From Pseudoxanthomonas sacheonensis (GTDB lineage: Bacteria; Pseudomonadota; Gammaproteobacteria; Xanthomonadales; Xanthomonadaceae), in contig NZ_PDWS01000002.1 in the NCBI RefSeq assembly GCF_010093305.1, forward strand, positions 248,001-312,000: 64,000 bases of DNA, in the 5' to 3' direction. Shown piece after piece: positions 27,001-41,800 of this stretch (the first letter of the stretch is position 1; every line of letters begins with the position of its first letter). The notes below the pieces were generated by a model. It searched no databases and was not told where the DNA came from. It saw only the letters and a list, made by a program, of their open reading frames with translations. Made by a program: the position numbers and the translations under genes.

Positions 27001-29028
27001 GTCCTCGTCGTAGTTCCAGTGGTAGTCGCGATGCTCGCGCACCAGGGTGACCTTCAGGCCCTTGGCTGGTTGCGGTTTGCCGGCGGCGTCCACCCGCACC
27101 AGTTCGAAGCGCGCGTTGCTGTTGGCATCGGCGCCGTCTTTGTCGTCGAACAGCGGGCGCACACCGACCAGCGCAGCGGCCGGCCACAGCACGCGCTTGA
27201 GCGTACGGTTGACGGTGCGTCCGCCGGTTTCGTACACGCTGCCCGACACCACCGCCGCTATGGTGCTGGTGGGCTTGGCTTCGGCGGGCAGCGCTATGTC
27301 TTCTTCGTACACGCCTTCGGCATTGAAGGTGGTGTCGATGATGTCCTTGGCTTCCTTGGGCAACTGCAATGTTGGGTCGCCGAAGAAGTAACCGGGCAGC
27401 TGTTCCAGCGGATGTTGTTCCACGGCGATCGCCAGCTTGGCGGTGAAGCGGTTGCCGTCGGCGGGCGCGCCGTACAGATAAGCGGCCTTGGCCTTGATCT
27501 TGAAAGGCTCGCCCGGCTTGAGCACGGCCTGCGTCGTTTCCAGGTCCAGCTTCATGCGCTCGGGCAGGAATTCCTCGATGCGCAGGGTCATGCCCTGCAC
27601 CGCTTCCTTGCTGGCCGGATCGGTGCGGAATTCCACCTGCCAGCGGCCGGTGGGCGCTTCCACCGGAATGGTCTGTTCGAAGCTGAAATAACCCAGCGCC
27701 CCAGGCTGCAGGCGTGTCTCGCGGAAGGTCTTGCCGTCCGGCTGTTTCAAACGCAGGAACACCGGTTGCGGCTTGGTGGGCTTGCCGTCGTTGTCGCGCA
27801 ACAGCGCGTTGATGCGTACGGTTTCGCCCGGGCGGTAGAGATCGCGTCCGGACCAGGCGAAAACATCGAACCAGGCGGCTTCACGGCCCGCCACCGAGAA
27901 CTCGGACAGGTCCAGCGCCGGCTGGTTGAACGGCAGCATGGACACGTCGTTGCCGCGCTTGGCGATCAACACCTGTCCCGCATCCAGCTTGTAGTTGAGC
28001 AGGACGTTGCCGTTGCCGTCGGTCTCGCCCTTCAGGAACACTTCGCCCTGCGGGTCCAGGACCTTCAGCTCCACCCCGCCGATGGCATCGCCGTTGTTGA
28101 GCGAGGCGGTGTGCACGAACAACTTGTCCTTGTAGGCGCGCGCGTGCAGGCCGATGTCGCTGACGGTGAAGAAGGCGGTTTCGAAATCGCCGGAGAACTT
28201 GCCGGTGCGCTTCATCACCGCGAAGTACAGGCCGGGTTCCTGCAGCTCCTTGATGTCCTGGATGGGCAGGTAGGTCAGCATGCGTTCGTTGGGCTTGCCG
28301 CCCAGCACGAAGCGGTTGACGTAGACCGGTTCGGCCAGATCTCCGATCGGCGTGTTGTCGCCGTAGTCGCTGTCCAGGTCCCAGCTGCCGCGGCGGCCGC
28401 CGCGCTGGTACTCGGAAAAGAACTTGGGCAGGCTCTTCTCGCCGACGCGCAGGAACTCCACGTCCACTTCCTTGACGTTGATCGACACCACCGGCAGGCC
28501 ACGGCTTTCGCGCGCCGGCAGCACGCTGCCTTGCGAGGCGAAGCCCACTGCAGGATCCAACTGGCCGGTATGGACTTTCTCTTTCAGCTCCTTGCCCAGA
28601 CGGCTGCCGTCGGCGGCCAGCAGGTCGGCGCGTACCAGGACCTGATAGTCCTTGGCCGCTTCCACGTAAGGGAAGCGCAGGATCAGGCCTTTTTCGTCCA
28701 GCACCCAGCTGCCCTTGACCGCAGCGCCCTTGTCGTCGGTCACCGCCAGCAGGTCGTCGAAGTTCTGCGAGCCCACCAACGGGCGGCTGAATTCCAATGC
28801 GATGGAAAGGTCGCCGTCGTGTTCGTCCGGGTAAATGCTGGCCAGCGCGAAGCCCTTGATCTCCTGCTTCTGCGCCTTGATCGGCTCGCCGCTGGGCTCG
28901 GGAAGCTGCCCGGTTTCGTTGCGCTTGCAGGCGCCCAGCGCCAGCAGCAATAACGCTGAAACGAAAAACGCGCGCACCAGATGGGTACGCGCGTTTGCCT
29001 TGCTCTGCGATGCCGATTCCATTTGCAT
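24097..29028 (-). CDS. Bacterial alpha-2-macroglobulin lipoprotein (YfhM/ECAM type)
   Basis: 1643 residues. A lipoprotein signal peptide ends at LALGAC, with Cys34 lipidated, so it is anchored in the periplasm. MG1-type domains follow for ~1100 residues. The thioester motif is intact: PYGCAEQT with C1169 and Q1172. It traps proteases and guards the wall together with PBP1C. Size and the thioester are as in E. coli YfhM (1653). Two ATGs are possible (29028 and 29022); the second has a better distance to AGGCAGGG. TATACT at 29052-29057 is a possible -10 on this strand. pbpC lies downstream. Confidence 0.94.
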   Translation of the reverse strand: MQMESASQSKANARTHLVRAFFVSALLLLALGACKRNETGQLPEPSGEPIKAQKQEIKGFALASIYPDEHDGDLSIALEFSRPLVGSQNFDDLLAVTDDKGAAVKGSWVLDEKGLILRFPYVEAAKDYQVLVRADLLAADGSRLGKELKEKVHTGQLDPAVGFASQGSVLPARESRGLPVVSINVKEVDVEFLRVGEKSLPKFFSEYQRGGRRGSWDLDSDYGDNTPIGDLAEPVYVNRFVLGGKPNERMLTYLPIQDIKELQEPGLYFAVMKRTGKFSGDFETAFFTVSDIGLHARAYKDKLFVHTASLNNGDAIGGVELKVLDPQGEVFLKGETDGNGNVLLNYKLDAGQVLIAKRGNDVSMLPFNQPALDLSEFSVAGREAAWFDVFAWSGRDLYRPGETVRINALLRDNDGKPTKPQPVFLRLKQPDGKTFRETRLQPGALGYFSFEQTIPVEAPTGRWQVEFRTDPASKEAVQGMTLRIEEFLPERMKLDLETTQAVLKPGEPFKIKAKAAYLYGAPADGNRFTAKLAIAVEQHPLEQLPGYFFGDPTLQLPKEAKDIIDTTFNAEGVYEEDIALPAEAKPTSTIAAVVSGSVYETGGRTVNRTLKRVLWPAAALVGVRPLFDDKDGADANSNARFELVRVDAAGKPQPAKGLKVTLVREHRDYHWNYDEDDGWDYDFTQRFENLEVKTLDVGATAAKVDYPVEWGGYRLEVFDPATGLTTRYPFNAGWSWDDENRGLDARPDKVKIALDKTGYKAGDTLKVTVTPPHPGKGLLMVESDRLLYVQEIDAKPGSTFEIPVTKDWERHDVYVTALVFRGGSVPSKITPARAVGVAHVPMDRRARRVSVGLVAPKQMRPEQDMPVTVSVPELAGKQAFVTVSAVDVGILNITRFPVPDANAQFFAQRRLGVDAYDVYGRVIESFEGDTAKIRFGGDMALAALPQAKRPTSRVQTVDLFAGPVQLDAKGNARVKLKVPDFNGTLRVSVLVYSDDRYGNKDRETLVRAPIVAEASLPRVLAPGDKSTVTLDVQNFTGAAGDFKVQVDGIGPLNIAQSARSAKLGKDAKTTLSFPIVAGEGYTTAQVRVRVDGGGFKVDRKYDVPVRAGWPSVLRSQTRVLDTLSPVELGSGFADGLMTGSVTARMMVSALPPIPFASALQGALEYPYGCAEQTTSKGYAALELDEATAKMLGVKGLDPKKRRERMEGAFGRLASMQVSTGHFSMWGDDGYVNPGLTPYIVEFLLDAKEGGFAVPDSVLQKALNRLSEDLLAGGAQFYGYDSRDHLKFASQAYSGYVLARVNRAPLGTLRALYDNERGKSLTGLPLVHLGIALSLQGDKKRGEKAIADGFAKTGDRPGYLGDYGSRVRDDALMIALVHERKLSKPAYDARSVALGRELDARRNSGWMYLSTQEQVALARLGKALMADQTKLVSGSYSVGGESESIAPTKLFGRAFDYVTLAKGVKFTPEGAPPLFASLEIAGIPRSAPAFDNKQIGIERDYYTTDGKEWKGGVLKEGEALIVRVSITANVSMPDALFTDLLPAGLEIENFNLGDAKQWADVVVDGINITDRSSSADVKHEEYRDDRYVAALKLDRGDAAKVFYLVRAVTPGTYSVPPPLVEDMYRPDIRGVGKSTPASITVVQP

Positions 29029-29157
29029 TTCCCTGCCTAGGATGTACTGGCAGTATAGAACGCAAACCTGACCTGTTCGGGGTCAACCCTACTCACAATT
29101 GCAAGATTCTGCCCTCGCTCAAACGCATGGCTTAAGTCAGCGATCGGCTCTTGCTTT

Positions 29158-29245
29158 GCCCCCTTTGGAAAAGGGGGCTACGGGGGATTTGCTCTTGGCG
29201 CCAAAAGCAAATCCCCCTCAATCCCCCTTTTTCAAAGGGGGAGGC
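29158..29245. repeat. Nested palindromic repeat (CCCCCTTT family)
   Basis: GCCCCCTTTGGAAAAGGGGG and AGGGGGAGGC-type ends form two small hairpins. GGGGGATTTGCT and AGCAAATCCCCC form an outer stem between them. This family is common between genes in related genomes. It lies between the stop of gyrA and the start of the alpha-2-macroglobulin gene, on the same strand. Confidence 0.8.
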
Positions 29246-29253
29246 AACGTTGG

Positions 29254-31845
<2,592 letters not shown>

Positions 31846-31939
31846 TCGGGTTCCGTTTTCTGGTTATTTCTTACGGCCAAAGACCGGGCTGCCGAAGCGG
31901 GTTCGGCGGTCCGGTAGTGGTGGGATTTTCAACTGTGGA

Positions 31940-31948
31940 ATTGTACCA
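31940..31948 (-). promoter_or_regulatory. Extended -10 promoter of gyrA
   Basis: On the minus strand TGGTACAAT matches the extended -10 form TGnTANAAT. No convincing -35 is present, as is allowed for this class. The leader to the gyrA ATG would be about 88 bases. Confidence 0.6.
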
Positions 31949-32097
31949 CGGATGGGTACCTGGGAGCAGCTCTGGAAAGCCGAAAAAACAAGCACTTAGA
32001 GGAGCGAAAGTGGCTATCGGGAAGCGGTGGACTCCTTCCAATTTCACTACGCACCAGAGGGCGCCCCAGCGACCATGCACCAGGTGACTCCAACGCA

Positions 32098-32153
32098 GGG
32101 CGGGCAGTGCCCGCCATGCCGTGCGCGCGGAGAGCGGCGGGCAGTGCCCGCCC
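32098..32153. repeat. GGCGGGCAGTGCCCGCC palindrome, two copies
   Basis: GGGCGGGCAGTGCCCGCC at 32098-32115 and GGCGGGCAGTGCCCGCCC at 32136-32153, each a near-perfect palindrome, separated by 20 bases. It lies just after the mtnA stop and could end mtnA transcription. Confidence 0.85.
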
Positions 32154-32157
32154 TACT

Positions 32158-33213
32158 TCAACCGAAAGCCAGCCGCATCTTTTCGACAGTCGGCTGCTCT
32201 ATCACGCCCTTCTCGGTAACGATCGCATCGATCAGCTCCGCCGGGGTCACGTCGAATACCGGGTTCCAGGCATGGATGCCTTCGGCCACGATGCGGGTGC
32301 CGCCGATGCCCAGCATCTCCGCCGGATCGCGCTCCTCGATCTCGATCAGGTCGCCGCTGGCGGTGTCCATGTCCACGGTCGAGGACGGCGCCACCACCAT
32401 GAATTTCACCCCGTGATGGCGTGCGGCGATGGCCAGCTGGTAGGTGCCGATCTTGTTGGCGGTATCGCCGTTGGCGCAGATGCGGTCGGCGCCCACGACG
32501 ACCCACTGCACCGCCCCGGTCTTCATCAGGTGCGAGGCGGCCGAGTCGGCGATCAGGGTCGCGTCGATGCCGTCCTGCTGCAGCTCCCACACGGTCAGGC
32601 GGGCGCCCTGCTGCCAGGGCCGGGTCTCGCCAGCGAAAACCTTGGCGATGCGCTGCTGGGCCACGCCCGCGCGGATCACGCCCAGCGCCGTACCGAAACC
32701 GGCCGTGGCCAGAGAACCGGTGTTGCAATGGGTCAGCACGCCGCTGCCTTCGCCGATCAGGGCCGCGCCCAGCGCGCCCATGCGGCGGTTGGCGGCCAGG
32801 TCTTCCTCGGCGATGGCCTGCGCTTCGCGCTCCAGCACTTGCCGCCAATCGGCGCCTGCGCTCTGCATCGCCCTGCGCATGCGCGCGAGGGCCCAGGCAA
32901 GATTGACCGCCGTGGGCCGTGCCGCATTGAGGCGCTGCAGGGCCGGCTCGAGCTTGAGGGCCGCTTCGGCGCCGTCGGCTGCGTCGGTCTGGCGCGCGGC
33001 CAGCACCACGCCCCAGGCCGCGGCGATGCCAATGGCAGGAGCGCCGCGCACCGCCAGCGAATGGATCGCGGCGGCGACTTCATCGCTGTCGTGCGAACTG
33101 AGGTGTTCCACCTGGAACGGCAGCTTGCGCTGGTCCAGCAGGTCCAGCGTTTCGCCGGTCCAGAGGATCGGGCGGATCCGGTCGTAGCGGGCGTAGTCGA
33201 TGTCTTTTTCCAT
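32158..33213 (-). CDS. mtnA: S-methyl-5-thioribose-1-phosphate isomerase
   Basis: Methionine salvage enzyme converting MTR-1-P to methylthioribulose-1-P. 351 residues, as in the family. The catalytic pair is C163 ([12 protein letters not shown]) and D243 ([19 protein letters not shown]). RGAPAIG at 56-62 binds substrate phosphate. It belongs to the eIF2B-alpha superfamily. No other mtn genes are within the window. It shares orientation with gyrA. Confidence 0.96.
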   Translation of the reverse strand: MEKDIDYARYDRIRPILWTGETLDLLDQRKLPFQVEHLSSHDSDEVAAAIHSLAVRGAPAIGIAAAWGVVLAARQTDAADGAEAALKLEPALQRLNAARPTAVNLAWALARMRRAMQSAGADWRQVLEREAQAIAEEDLAANRRMGALGAALIGEGSGVLTHCNTGSLATAGFGTALGVIRAGVAQQRIAKVFAGETRPWQQGARLTVWELQQDGIDATLIADSAASHLMKTGAVQWVVVGADRICANGDTANKIGTYQLAIAARHHGVKFMVVAPSSTVDMDTASGDLIEIEERDPAEMLGIGGTRIVAEGIHAWNPVFDVTPAELIDAIVTEKGVIEQPTVEKMRLAFG

Positions 33214-33254
33214 GCATCAAGTTTAGAGCATCGACGGTGGACGGAATGTTGCGC

Positions 33255-33959
33255 TCAATGCACCCCGAATTCCGCCCTGCACCCTTTGTCCACCCAGATC
33301 CCGGCGCGGTCCCAACCCCAATTGGCTTCCTTCACGCAGCGCGTCCGCGACAGCTGGCGCAGGAGGTCCACTCCGTTGTCCACGGTCACTTCGCAACGTT
33401 TCCGCTGCTTGTCGTCTGATGCGCACACCAGCTTCTTCGAGCGCGCATCCACAGGCCCGGCGGGAACATCTGCAAAACCCACCCTGAATTCCGCGCGGCA
33501 GCCGCGGGCTGTCCAGATGCCGGTCTCGTCGTAGCCCCAGTCCAGGTTCTCGACGCAGTCCGAGGTCGACAGCAGCCGCGTCAGGCGCACGCCGTGGCCG
33601 GTATCGGCGGGACAATGCTCCACGCGGTTGGCGAGGGACTCGCAGCGCACCAGTGCGCCCCGGGCTTCTTCCTGCACTGGAACCAGCTTGCCGGCGACGA
33701 ATTCCGCGCGGCAGCGATGCGATACCCAGACCCCATGGCGGTCGTAGTCCCAGTTGCGGCCTTGCATGCAGGGGATTTTCGACAGTTGCTTGACCAGGGT
33801 GATCCCTTCCGTCGTATCGACTTGGCAGTAATGCTGCTGGGTGCGGTCGGATTCGCAGCGGAACCGCATGCCGCCGGCAGCCGGCGACGGCGGTTCGGCA
33901 AGCGCATGGGCCTGGCAAACCAGCAGCGATACCAGGCAACTCTTAAGAACGATGTTCAT
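33255..33959 (-). CDS. Secreted protein with three DUF3011 repeats
   Basis: 234 residues with a signal peptide (MNIVLKSCLVSLLVCQAHALA). Three tandem ~58-residue units follow, about residues 32-91, 102-160 and 177-234. Each has four Cys, a WxYD/WGYD/WGWD motif, GIWV/GVWV and a terminal CRAEF. Cys spacing suggests two disulfides per unit, so an extracytoplasmic location. DUF3011 is common in xanthomonads and its role is unknown. I chose the ATG at 33959 by its signal peptide; a GTG four codons upstream is possible. It lies 41 bases before mtnA in transcription order and after epmA. Confidence 0.85.
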   Translation of the reverse strand: MNIVLKSCLVSLLVCQAHALAEPPSPAAGGMRFRCESDRTQQHYCQVDTTEGITLVKQLSKIPCMQGRNWDYDRHGVWVSHRCRAEFVAGKLVPVQEEARGALVRCESLANRVEHCPADTGHGVRLTRLLSTSDCVENLDWGYDETGIWTARGCRAEFRVGFADVPAGPVDARSKKLVCASDDKQRKRCEVTVDNGVDLLRQLSRTRCVKEANWGWDRAGIWVDKGCRAEFGVH

Positions 33960-34052
33960 GCCCGCCCCCACAACGTCGGCGACAGGGTCGCATTAATGTC
34001 GTTAACGAATATGTAAAACAGGCGTCTGAACGCGGAGTGCGTCCTCATCCGT

Positions 34053-35012
34053 TCAGGCTTCGCTGAACGGGAAAGCCAGCACCTCGGCGATGCGATCGGT
34101 GCCGATCATGGCCATCAGCAGTCTGTCCACGCCCAGCGCCACTCCCGCGCAGGCGGGCATGCCGTGCGCCATGGCGTCGAGCAGGCGCTCGTCCAACGGC
34201 GGCAGCGACGCGATTCTGGACTCGCGCATCGACAGGTCGCGCAGGAAACGCTGGCGTTGCTCGTTTGCATCGATCAGTTCGTGGTATCCGTTGGCAAGTT
34301 CGTGATGGCCCAGGTACAACTCGAAACGTTCTGCCAGCGGCGGATCGCCGGGGCGTATTCTGGCCAGCGCGCACTGGGTGGCGGGCCAATCGCGGACCAC
34401 GGTGATGCGGCCCGTCGGAAAGGCCGGTTGCAGCAGATGCGTGATCAGCAGATCCAGCCAATCGTCGCGGGTCAGACCCTGCGCATCGATTTCGTGAGCG
34501 GACAAGGGCGCGCGCAGCTGCGCTTCGGTGGCGACGAACGGATCCAGGCCCAGGCCCTGCAGGAACAGCTCGCGGTAAGTGCAGGAAACCACTTCGGCCT
34601 GACGGCCGATCAGGCCCAATGCGCGCTGCACCAGCTGTACGGTTTCTTCGATCAGGCGCAGGTGGTCCCAACCCACGCGATACCACTCGAGCATGGTGAA
34701 CTCGGGGTTGTGGCGCCCGCCCGCTTCGCCATTGCGGAATACGCGACCCAGCTCGTAGCAGTCGCCCACGCCCGCAGCGAGCAGGCGTTTGAGCGGATAC
34801 TCGGGCGAGGTGCGCATCCAGCGCGTGCGCGCGCCCGCGCCGGAATGGCCGGTGAAATGGGTGGTGAAACTCTCGATGTTGGGTTCGGTGTTGCCGGCTT
34901 CGGACAGGACGGGCGTTTCCACTTCCAGCACATCGCGTTCGGCGAAATACAGACGGAACAACGCATTGACCGCCGCGCGCAGGCGCAGGGCGTCCAGGGC
35001 GATGGCGGTCAA
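34053..35012 (-). CDS. epmA: Elongation factor P beta-lysyltransferase EpmA (GenX/PoxA)
   Basis: A class II lysyl-tRNA synthetase-like enzyme without an anticodon domain that attaches (R)-beta-lysine to EF-P. 319 residues (E. coli 325). Class II motif 2 is FRNGEAGGRHNPEFTMLEWYR-type, and motif 3 is GVALGVDRLLM. The TTG at 35012 is the only in-frame start visible. The frame continues upstream through PWDRSA into a palindromic repeat until a stop at 35091-35093. As E. coli EpmA has W..SAS before the same helix, the N-terminus may have been altered by the repeat. Neither efp nor epmB is in the window. Confidence 0.92.
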   Translation of the reverse strand: MTAIALDALRLRAAVNALFRLYFAERDVLEVETPVLSEAGNTEPNIESFTTHFTGHSGAGARTRWMRTSPEYPLKRLLAAGVGDCYELGRVFRNGEAGGRHNPEFTMLEWYRVGWDHLRLIEETVQLVQRALGLIGRQAEVVSCTYRELFLQGLGLDPFVATEAQLRAPLSAHEIDAQGLTRDDWLDLLITHLLQPAFPTGRITVVRDWPATQCALARIRPGDPPLAERFELYLGHHELANGYHELIDANEQRQRFLRDLSMRESRIASLPPLDERLLDAMAHGMPACAGVALGVDRLLMAMIGTDRIAEVLAFPFSEA

Positions 35013-35029
35013 GGCGCTGCGGTCCCAAG

Positions 35030-35094
35030 GTAGGAGCGACGCGAGTCGCGAAGCCGTGGAGGTTTCAGAGCTTCGCGACTCGCGTCGCTCCTAC
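35030..35094. repeat. Palindromic repeat, GTAGGAGCGAC family (copy 2)
   Basis: A perfect 24-bp inverted repeat: 35030-35053 and 35071-35094, with a 17-base loop (starts GTAGGAGCGACGCG; ends CGCGTCGCTCCTAC). It lies between ligA (stop at 35113) and epmA, 18 bases from the epmA start. Confidence 0.9.
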
Positions 35095-35112
35095 AGAATG
35101 CCGGTCCATTGA

Positions 35113-37985
<2,873 letters not shown>

Positions 37986-37992
37986 GCTCTAT

Positions 37993-38718
37993 TCACCAGC
38001 GCGGCGACTTGGTCAGCGGCGGCGCTTCGTGCTGGCGGTCGTAGGCGCGCAGTTCTTCGCGGATATGCATGATGCGCTGGCGGCCCAGCGCGTTGCGGCT
38101 GTCGTCCAGCACCACCCCGTCCAGCAGTTCGGCCATGCGCTGCACGTTGGGCAGCAGCTTCTCCCAGGCGTCCAGCGCGGTCAGCGGCGCCGGCAGGGTG
38201 AGGAAGAAGGCGATGGCCGGCGTTTCCAATTCGCGGATGTTGGCCATGTCGAAACTGCCGGGCTGCAGGATGTTGGCCATGCTGAAGATGGGGCCGCGCT
38301 CGGGATGGTTCTCCACCAGGCGGTGGAACACGTTCATGTGGCCGAAGGTCAGGCCGGTCTTTTCGGCGGCGACCACAATGTCCTCGCCGCGCAGGGTGTG
38401 GCCTGCGCGCGCGGCGACGTAGAGCGAGACGATCTTGTCGAAATCCTGGCTGGGACGCTTGCCCAGGTCGGTTTCGGTGGCGCCGCCGGGCAGGCCCAGC
38501 TCGGGTTGGGAAACGGCGTCGCTGCTGTAATCCAGGCCCGAGCCGTCCGCGGAAAGGTCGCCAGCCAGGCTGGGTTCGGTGCGCGCCGCGTCCCGCTCGC
38601 CGGGTTCGATGCGCTTGCCCTGTTTGGACTTCTTGGGGCGGCCGAAAAAGATGATCGCTGCGATCAGCAATACGCCTGCGATCAAGATGCCGATTCTAAG
38701 CAAGGCCATGTCGGACAT
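37993..38718 (-). CDS. zipA: Cell division protein ZipA
   Basis: 241 residues. The N-terminal helix LLRIGILIAGVLLIAAIIFFG anchors it in the inner membrane with the C-terminus inside. A short basic stretch (RPKKSKQGKR) and an acidic linker (~35-85) follow. The C-terminal FtsZ-binding domain (~95-235) has GEDIVVAAEKTGLTFG and HVFHRL-type strands (GHMNVFHRLVENHPERGPIFSMANI). It tethers the Z-ring to the membrane. The linker is short compared with E. coli ZipA (328). smc precedes it and ligA follows. Confidence 0.92.
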   Translation of the reverse strand: MSDMALLRIGILIAGVLLIAAIIFFGRPKKSKQGKRIEPGERDAARTEPSLAGDLSADGSGLDYSSDAVSQPELGLPGGATETDLGKRPSQDFDKIVSLYVAARAGHTLRGEDIVVAAEKTGLTFGHMNVFHRLVENHPERGPIFSMANILQPGSFDMANIRELETPAIAFFLTLPAPLTALDAWEKLLPNVQRMAELLDGVVLDDSRNALGRQRIMHIREELRAYDRQHEAPPLTKSPRW

Positions 38719-38824
38719 TTATCTGTTTCTCCGCGTGGGGGTCGCTGAGGGAATCATGCTGTTCAAGGTCGTGCTTTCAGGGTAACGCAACGGCCATGCT
38801 GCACAAGGTCGATGTCCTCCAAAA

Positions 38825-41800
38825 TCAGGCGGCTCCGGCCAGGCGCGCGGCCTCTTCCAGGTCCACCGAGACCAGACGGCTGACGCCGGGCTCCCGCATG
38901 GTAACGCCACTGAGCTGGTGTGCGGCCTCCATGGTCGACTTGTTGTGGCTGACGAACAGGAACTGCACCTTCTCGCTCATTTCCTTGACCATCGCGGTGA
39001 AGCGGCCGACGTTGGCCTCGTCCAGCGGCGCGTCCACCTCGTCCAGCAGGCAGAACGGCGCGGGATTGAGCTGGAAGATGGCGAACACCAGCGCCACCGC
39101 GGTCATCGCCTTCTCGCCGCCGGACAGCAGCGAGATGTTGGAGACGCGCTTGCCGGGCGGGCGGGCCATGATCGCCACGCCGGTATCCAGCAGGTCTTCG
39201 CCGGTCAGTTCCAGGTAGGCATGGCCGCCGCCGAACAGGCGCGGATACAGTTCCTGTACGCCCGAATTGACGCGGTCGAAAGTGTCCTTGAAACGGCCGC
39301 GGGTCTCGCGGTCGATCTTGCGGATGGCCTCTTCCAGGGTCTCCAGCGCCGCAGTCAGGTCGGCATTCTGCGCTTCCAGGTATTCGGAACGCTGCGAGGC
39401 CTCGCCGTATTCGTGGATCGCCGCCAGATTGACCGGCTCCAAGCGGCGCATCTTGCCGTCGATGCTGCTGACCGCCTGCTCCCAGTCGGCCACGGCCGCG
39501 ACTTCGGGCAAGCCGTTGATGACGTCTTCCAGCACGAAGCCCGCATTGACCACGGCCGACGACAGCTGCTCGGCCTTCAGGCTCAGCGCCTGCTGGTCCA
39601 GCTTGCGCTGCGAAATCACTTCGCGCTGGGTCAGCGATTGTTCGTCGCGCTGGTGGCGGATCTGCTCGAAGTTGCGCAGGTCGTTGTCTATCCCTTCCAG
39701 CGCCGCGCGCGCCTCGCCCAGCTGGCGATCGGCCAGCACGCGCTGTTCCAACGCCGCCTGGCGTTCGTTTTCCAGGGATTCGACCGGAGAGTCGCCAGCA
39801 CTCAACTGCGAGGACAGTTCGCCCAGGCGCGTATCGAGCTGGCCGCGCTGGCCGCTCATGCGCTCCAGGGCCTGGCTCAGGGCGACGATCTGGGTGCGCT
39901 GGGACTCCAGCGTCAGCGCCAGCGCGTGGGCGGTATCGCGGGAATTGCGGGCCGCGTCGCGCGCGGCGTCGCGCGCTTCGGCCAACTGGCGGCGCTCGGC
40001 TTCCAGCGCCTGGCGCGTGGTTTCCAGCTCGCCCATGCGGCTGATGGCGTCTTCCAGCTTCGAGCGCGCCTCGCGGGCCTGTTCGCGGCTGTTGTCCAGG
40101 GTTTCATGCAGCTGCAGCAGTTCGCCGTCGATGCGGTCGATGCGGTTGCGCGCCGATTCCACCTTGCCCTGCTGGCTCTGCAGCTGCCCGGCCAGTTCGG
40201 AAACGCCGCGGTGGGCCATGTACAAAGCGCGCTGTGCGTCTTCGCGATGCTGTTCGGCGGCCAGCAGCTGGTCGCGGAAGCTGGTCAGCAGCTGGTCGAG
40301 TTCGGCCTCGCGTTTCTGCAGCGCTTCGATGTCGATGCGCAGGGATTGGATCTCGCGCTCGCGCAGCAGCGCGCCCTGCTTGGCCGCGCCCGAGCGCAGC
40401 ACGCGCACCCAGCCGGCGCCCATGCGTTCGCCGCCGCGGGTGATGACCGAATCGCCCTCGCCCAATTGCGGCAGCAGGCGGCGCGCTTCGGCCAGGTCTT
40501 CGGCCACGTGCAGGCGTGCCAGCAGGCGACGGATCGCCAGCGGGCCCTGCACTTTGGCTGCCAGCGAGGTGGGCGCGAAGGAAGAGCCGTCGTCGTCGGA
40601 GGACACCAGCGCGATGCGGCCTTCGCCTAGTTCGCCCAGCGCTTCGACCAACGATTCCGGAGCATCGACCAGCACGCCTTCGATCAACTGGCCGAGCGCG
40701 CCTTCGACGGCGTTCTCCCAGCCCGATTCGACCGAGAGTTTTTCGCCGACGCGGGCAGCCGAATCCAGGCCACGCGCTTTCAGCCATGCCACCGCCGCGC
40801 CCTGCTCCTGGCCCAGCGCGGCATGCTGCAGGGTTTCCAGCGAGGACAGGCGGCCGCGCGCGGCCTGGGTATTCTTGCGGACTTCGGCCAGCTCGGACTG
40901 CGCGCCGCGCTGCTGTTCCTGCAGCGCACCGACGGCCTGCTTGCGGGCTTCCAGGTCGGCATTGAGTCCGTCCAGCGACGCCTTCTGGGTTTCGTGCTGC
41001 AGCTGGGCCTGTTCGAAGGCCGCGGCCAGCGCATCGAGGTCCAGACCGCTGCGTTCGCTGGTCAGGATCTCGCGGCGGCGGTCGGCTTCCAGCGACTGCT
41101 TGTCCAGGTAATCGACGCGGGTGCGCTCCACTTCGCCGGCACGCGCGGCCTCGGAGGATTCGCGGCTGTGGCCTTCCCAGCGCTGCTGCCAGTCGGAGAG
41201 CCGGGTCTCCGCTTCGCGCAGCGCTTCCTGTTTGTACTGGTCGTCTTCCTGCAGCTGGGCCAGTTGCGGCTCGGCCTCGGCCACCGACTCGCGCAGCACC
41301 GCCAGCTTGGTTTCGTCGCCGCTGATGTGCTGGCCCAGTTCGGAAAGCGCGTTCTGCGCTTCGTCGCGGGCCTTCTGCAGGCGTTCGGCGAGCTCGCGCT
41401 GGTGCTGGATCTGCTGTTCGATGCGGGCCAGCGCGGAGCCGACCTGATAGACCTCGCCCTGCGCTTTATTGAGGGCGTCGCTGGCCGATTCGCGGCCGGC
41501 GCGGCCGGTTTCCAACTGGCGTTCGGCTTCGCGCTGCTCGGCGATCAGTTGCTGCAGCTTGGTCTCTTCCTGCGACAGGCCTTCGCGCAGCTTCTGCAAT
41601 TCGCCGTCCAGGCCGCGGTATTCCAGCGCCTTCCATTCGGCGTCCTTGATCTTGCGCTCTTCCTGCAGCGCCTGGTACTGCTCGGCCTGCCTGGCCTGGC
41701 GCTTCAGGTGCTCCAGTTGCTTGGTGATCTCTTCGCGCAGGTCGCCCAGGCGGTCGAGGTTTTCGCGGGTGTGGCGGATGCGGGTTTCGGTTTCCTTGCG

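Larger units (their letters stand above)
31849..32157. other. Intergenic region between gyrA and mtnA (about 310 bases)
   Basis: Holds the gyrA extended -10 box (31940-31948) and a double palindromic repeat (32098-32153). The segment between them (31950-32095) has no open frame with coding character and no RNA gene that I can recognise. Confidence 0.6.

Noticed and set aside
24295-28953. A 1552-codon open frame antisense to the alpha-2-macroglobulin gene
   Set aside because: Striking length, but the lipobox and CAEQ thioester on the minus strand prove the coding strand. The antisense frame is a mirror of codon bias.
29052-29057. TATACT as the -10 of the alpha-2-macroglobulin gene
   Set aside because: A good hexamer, but the nearest TTGACC is 23 bases upstream and no -35 lies at 16-18; kept only as a remark in the gene entry.
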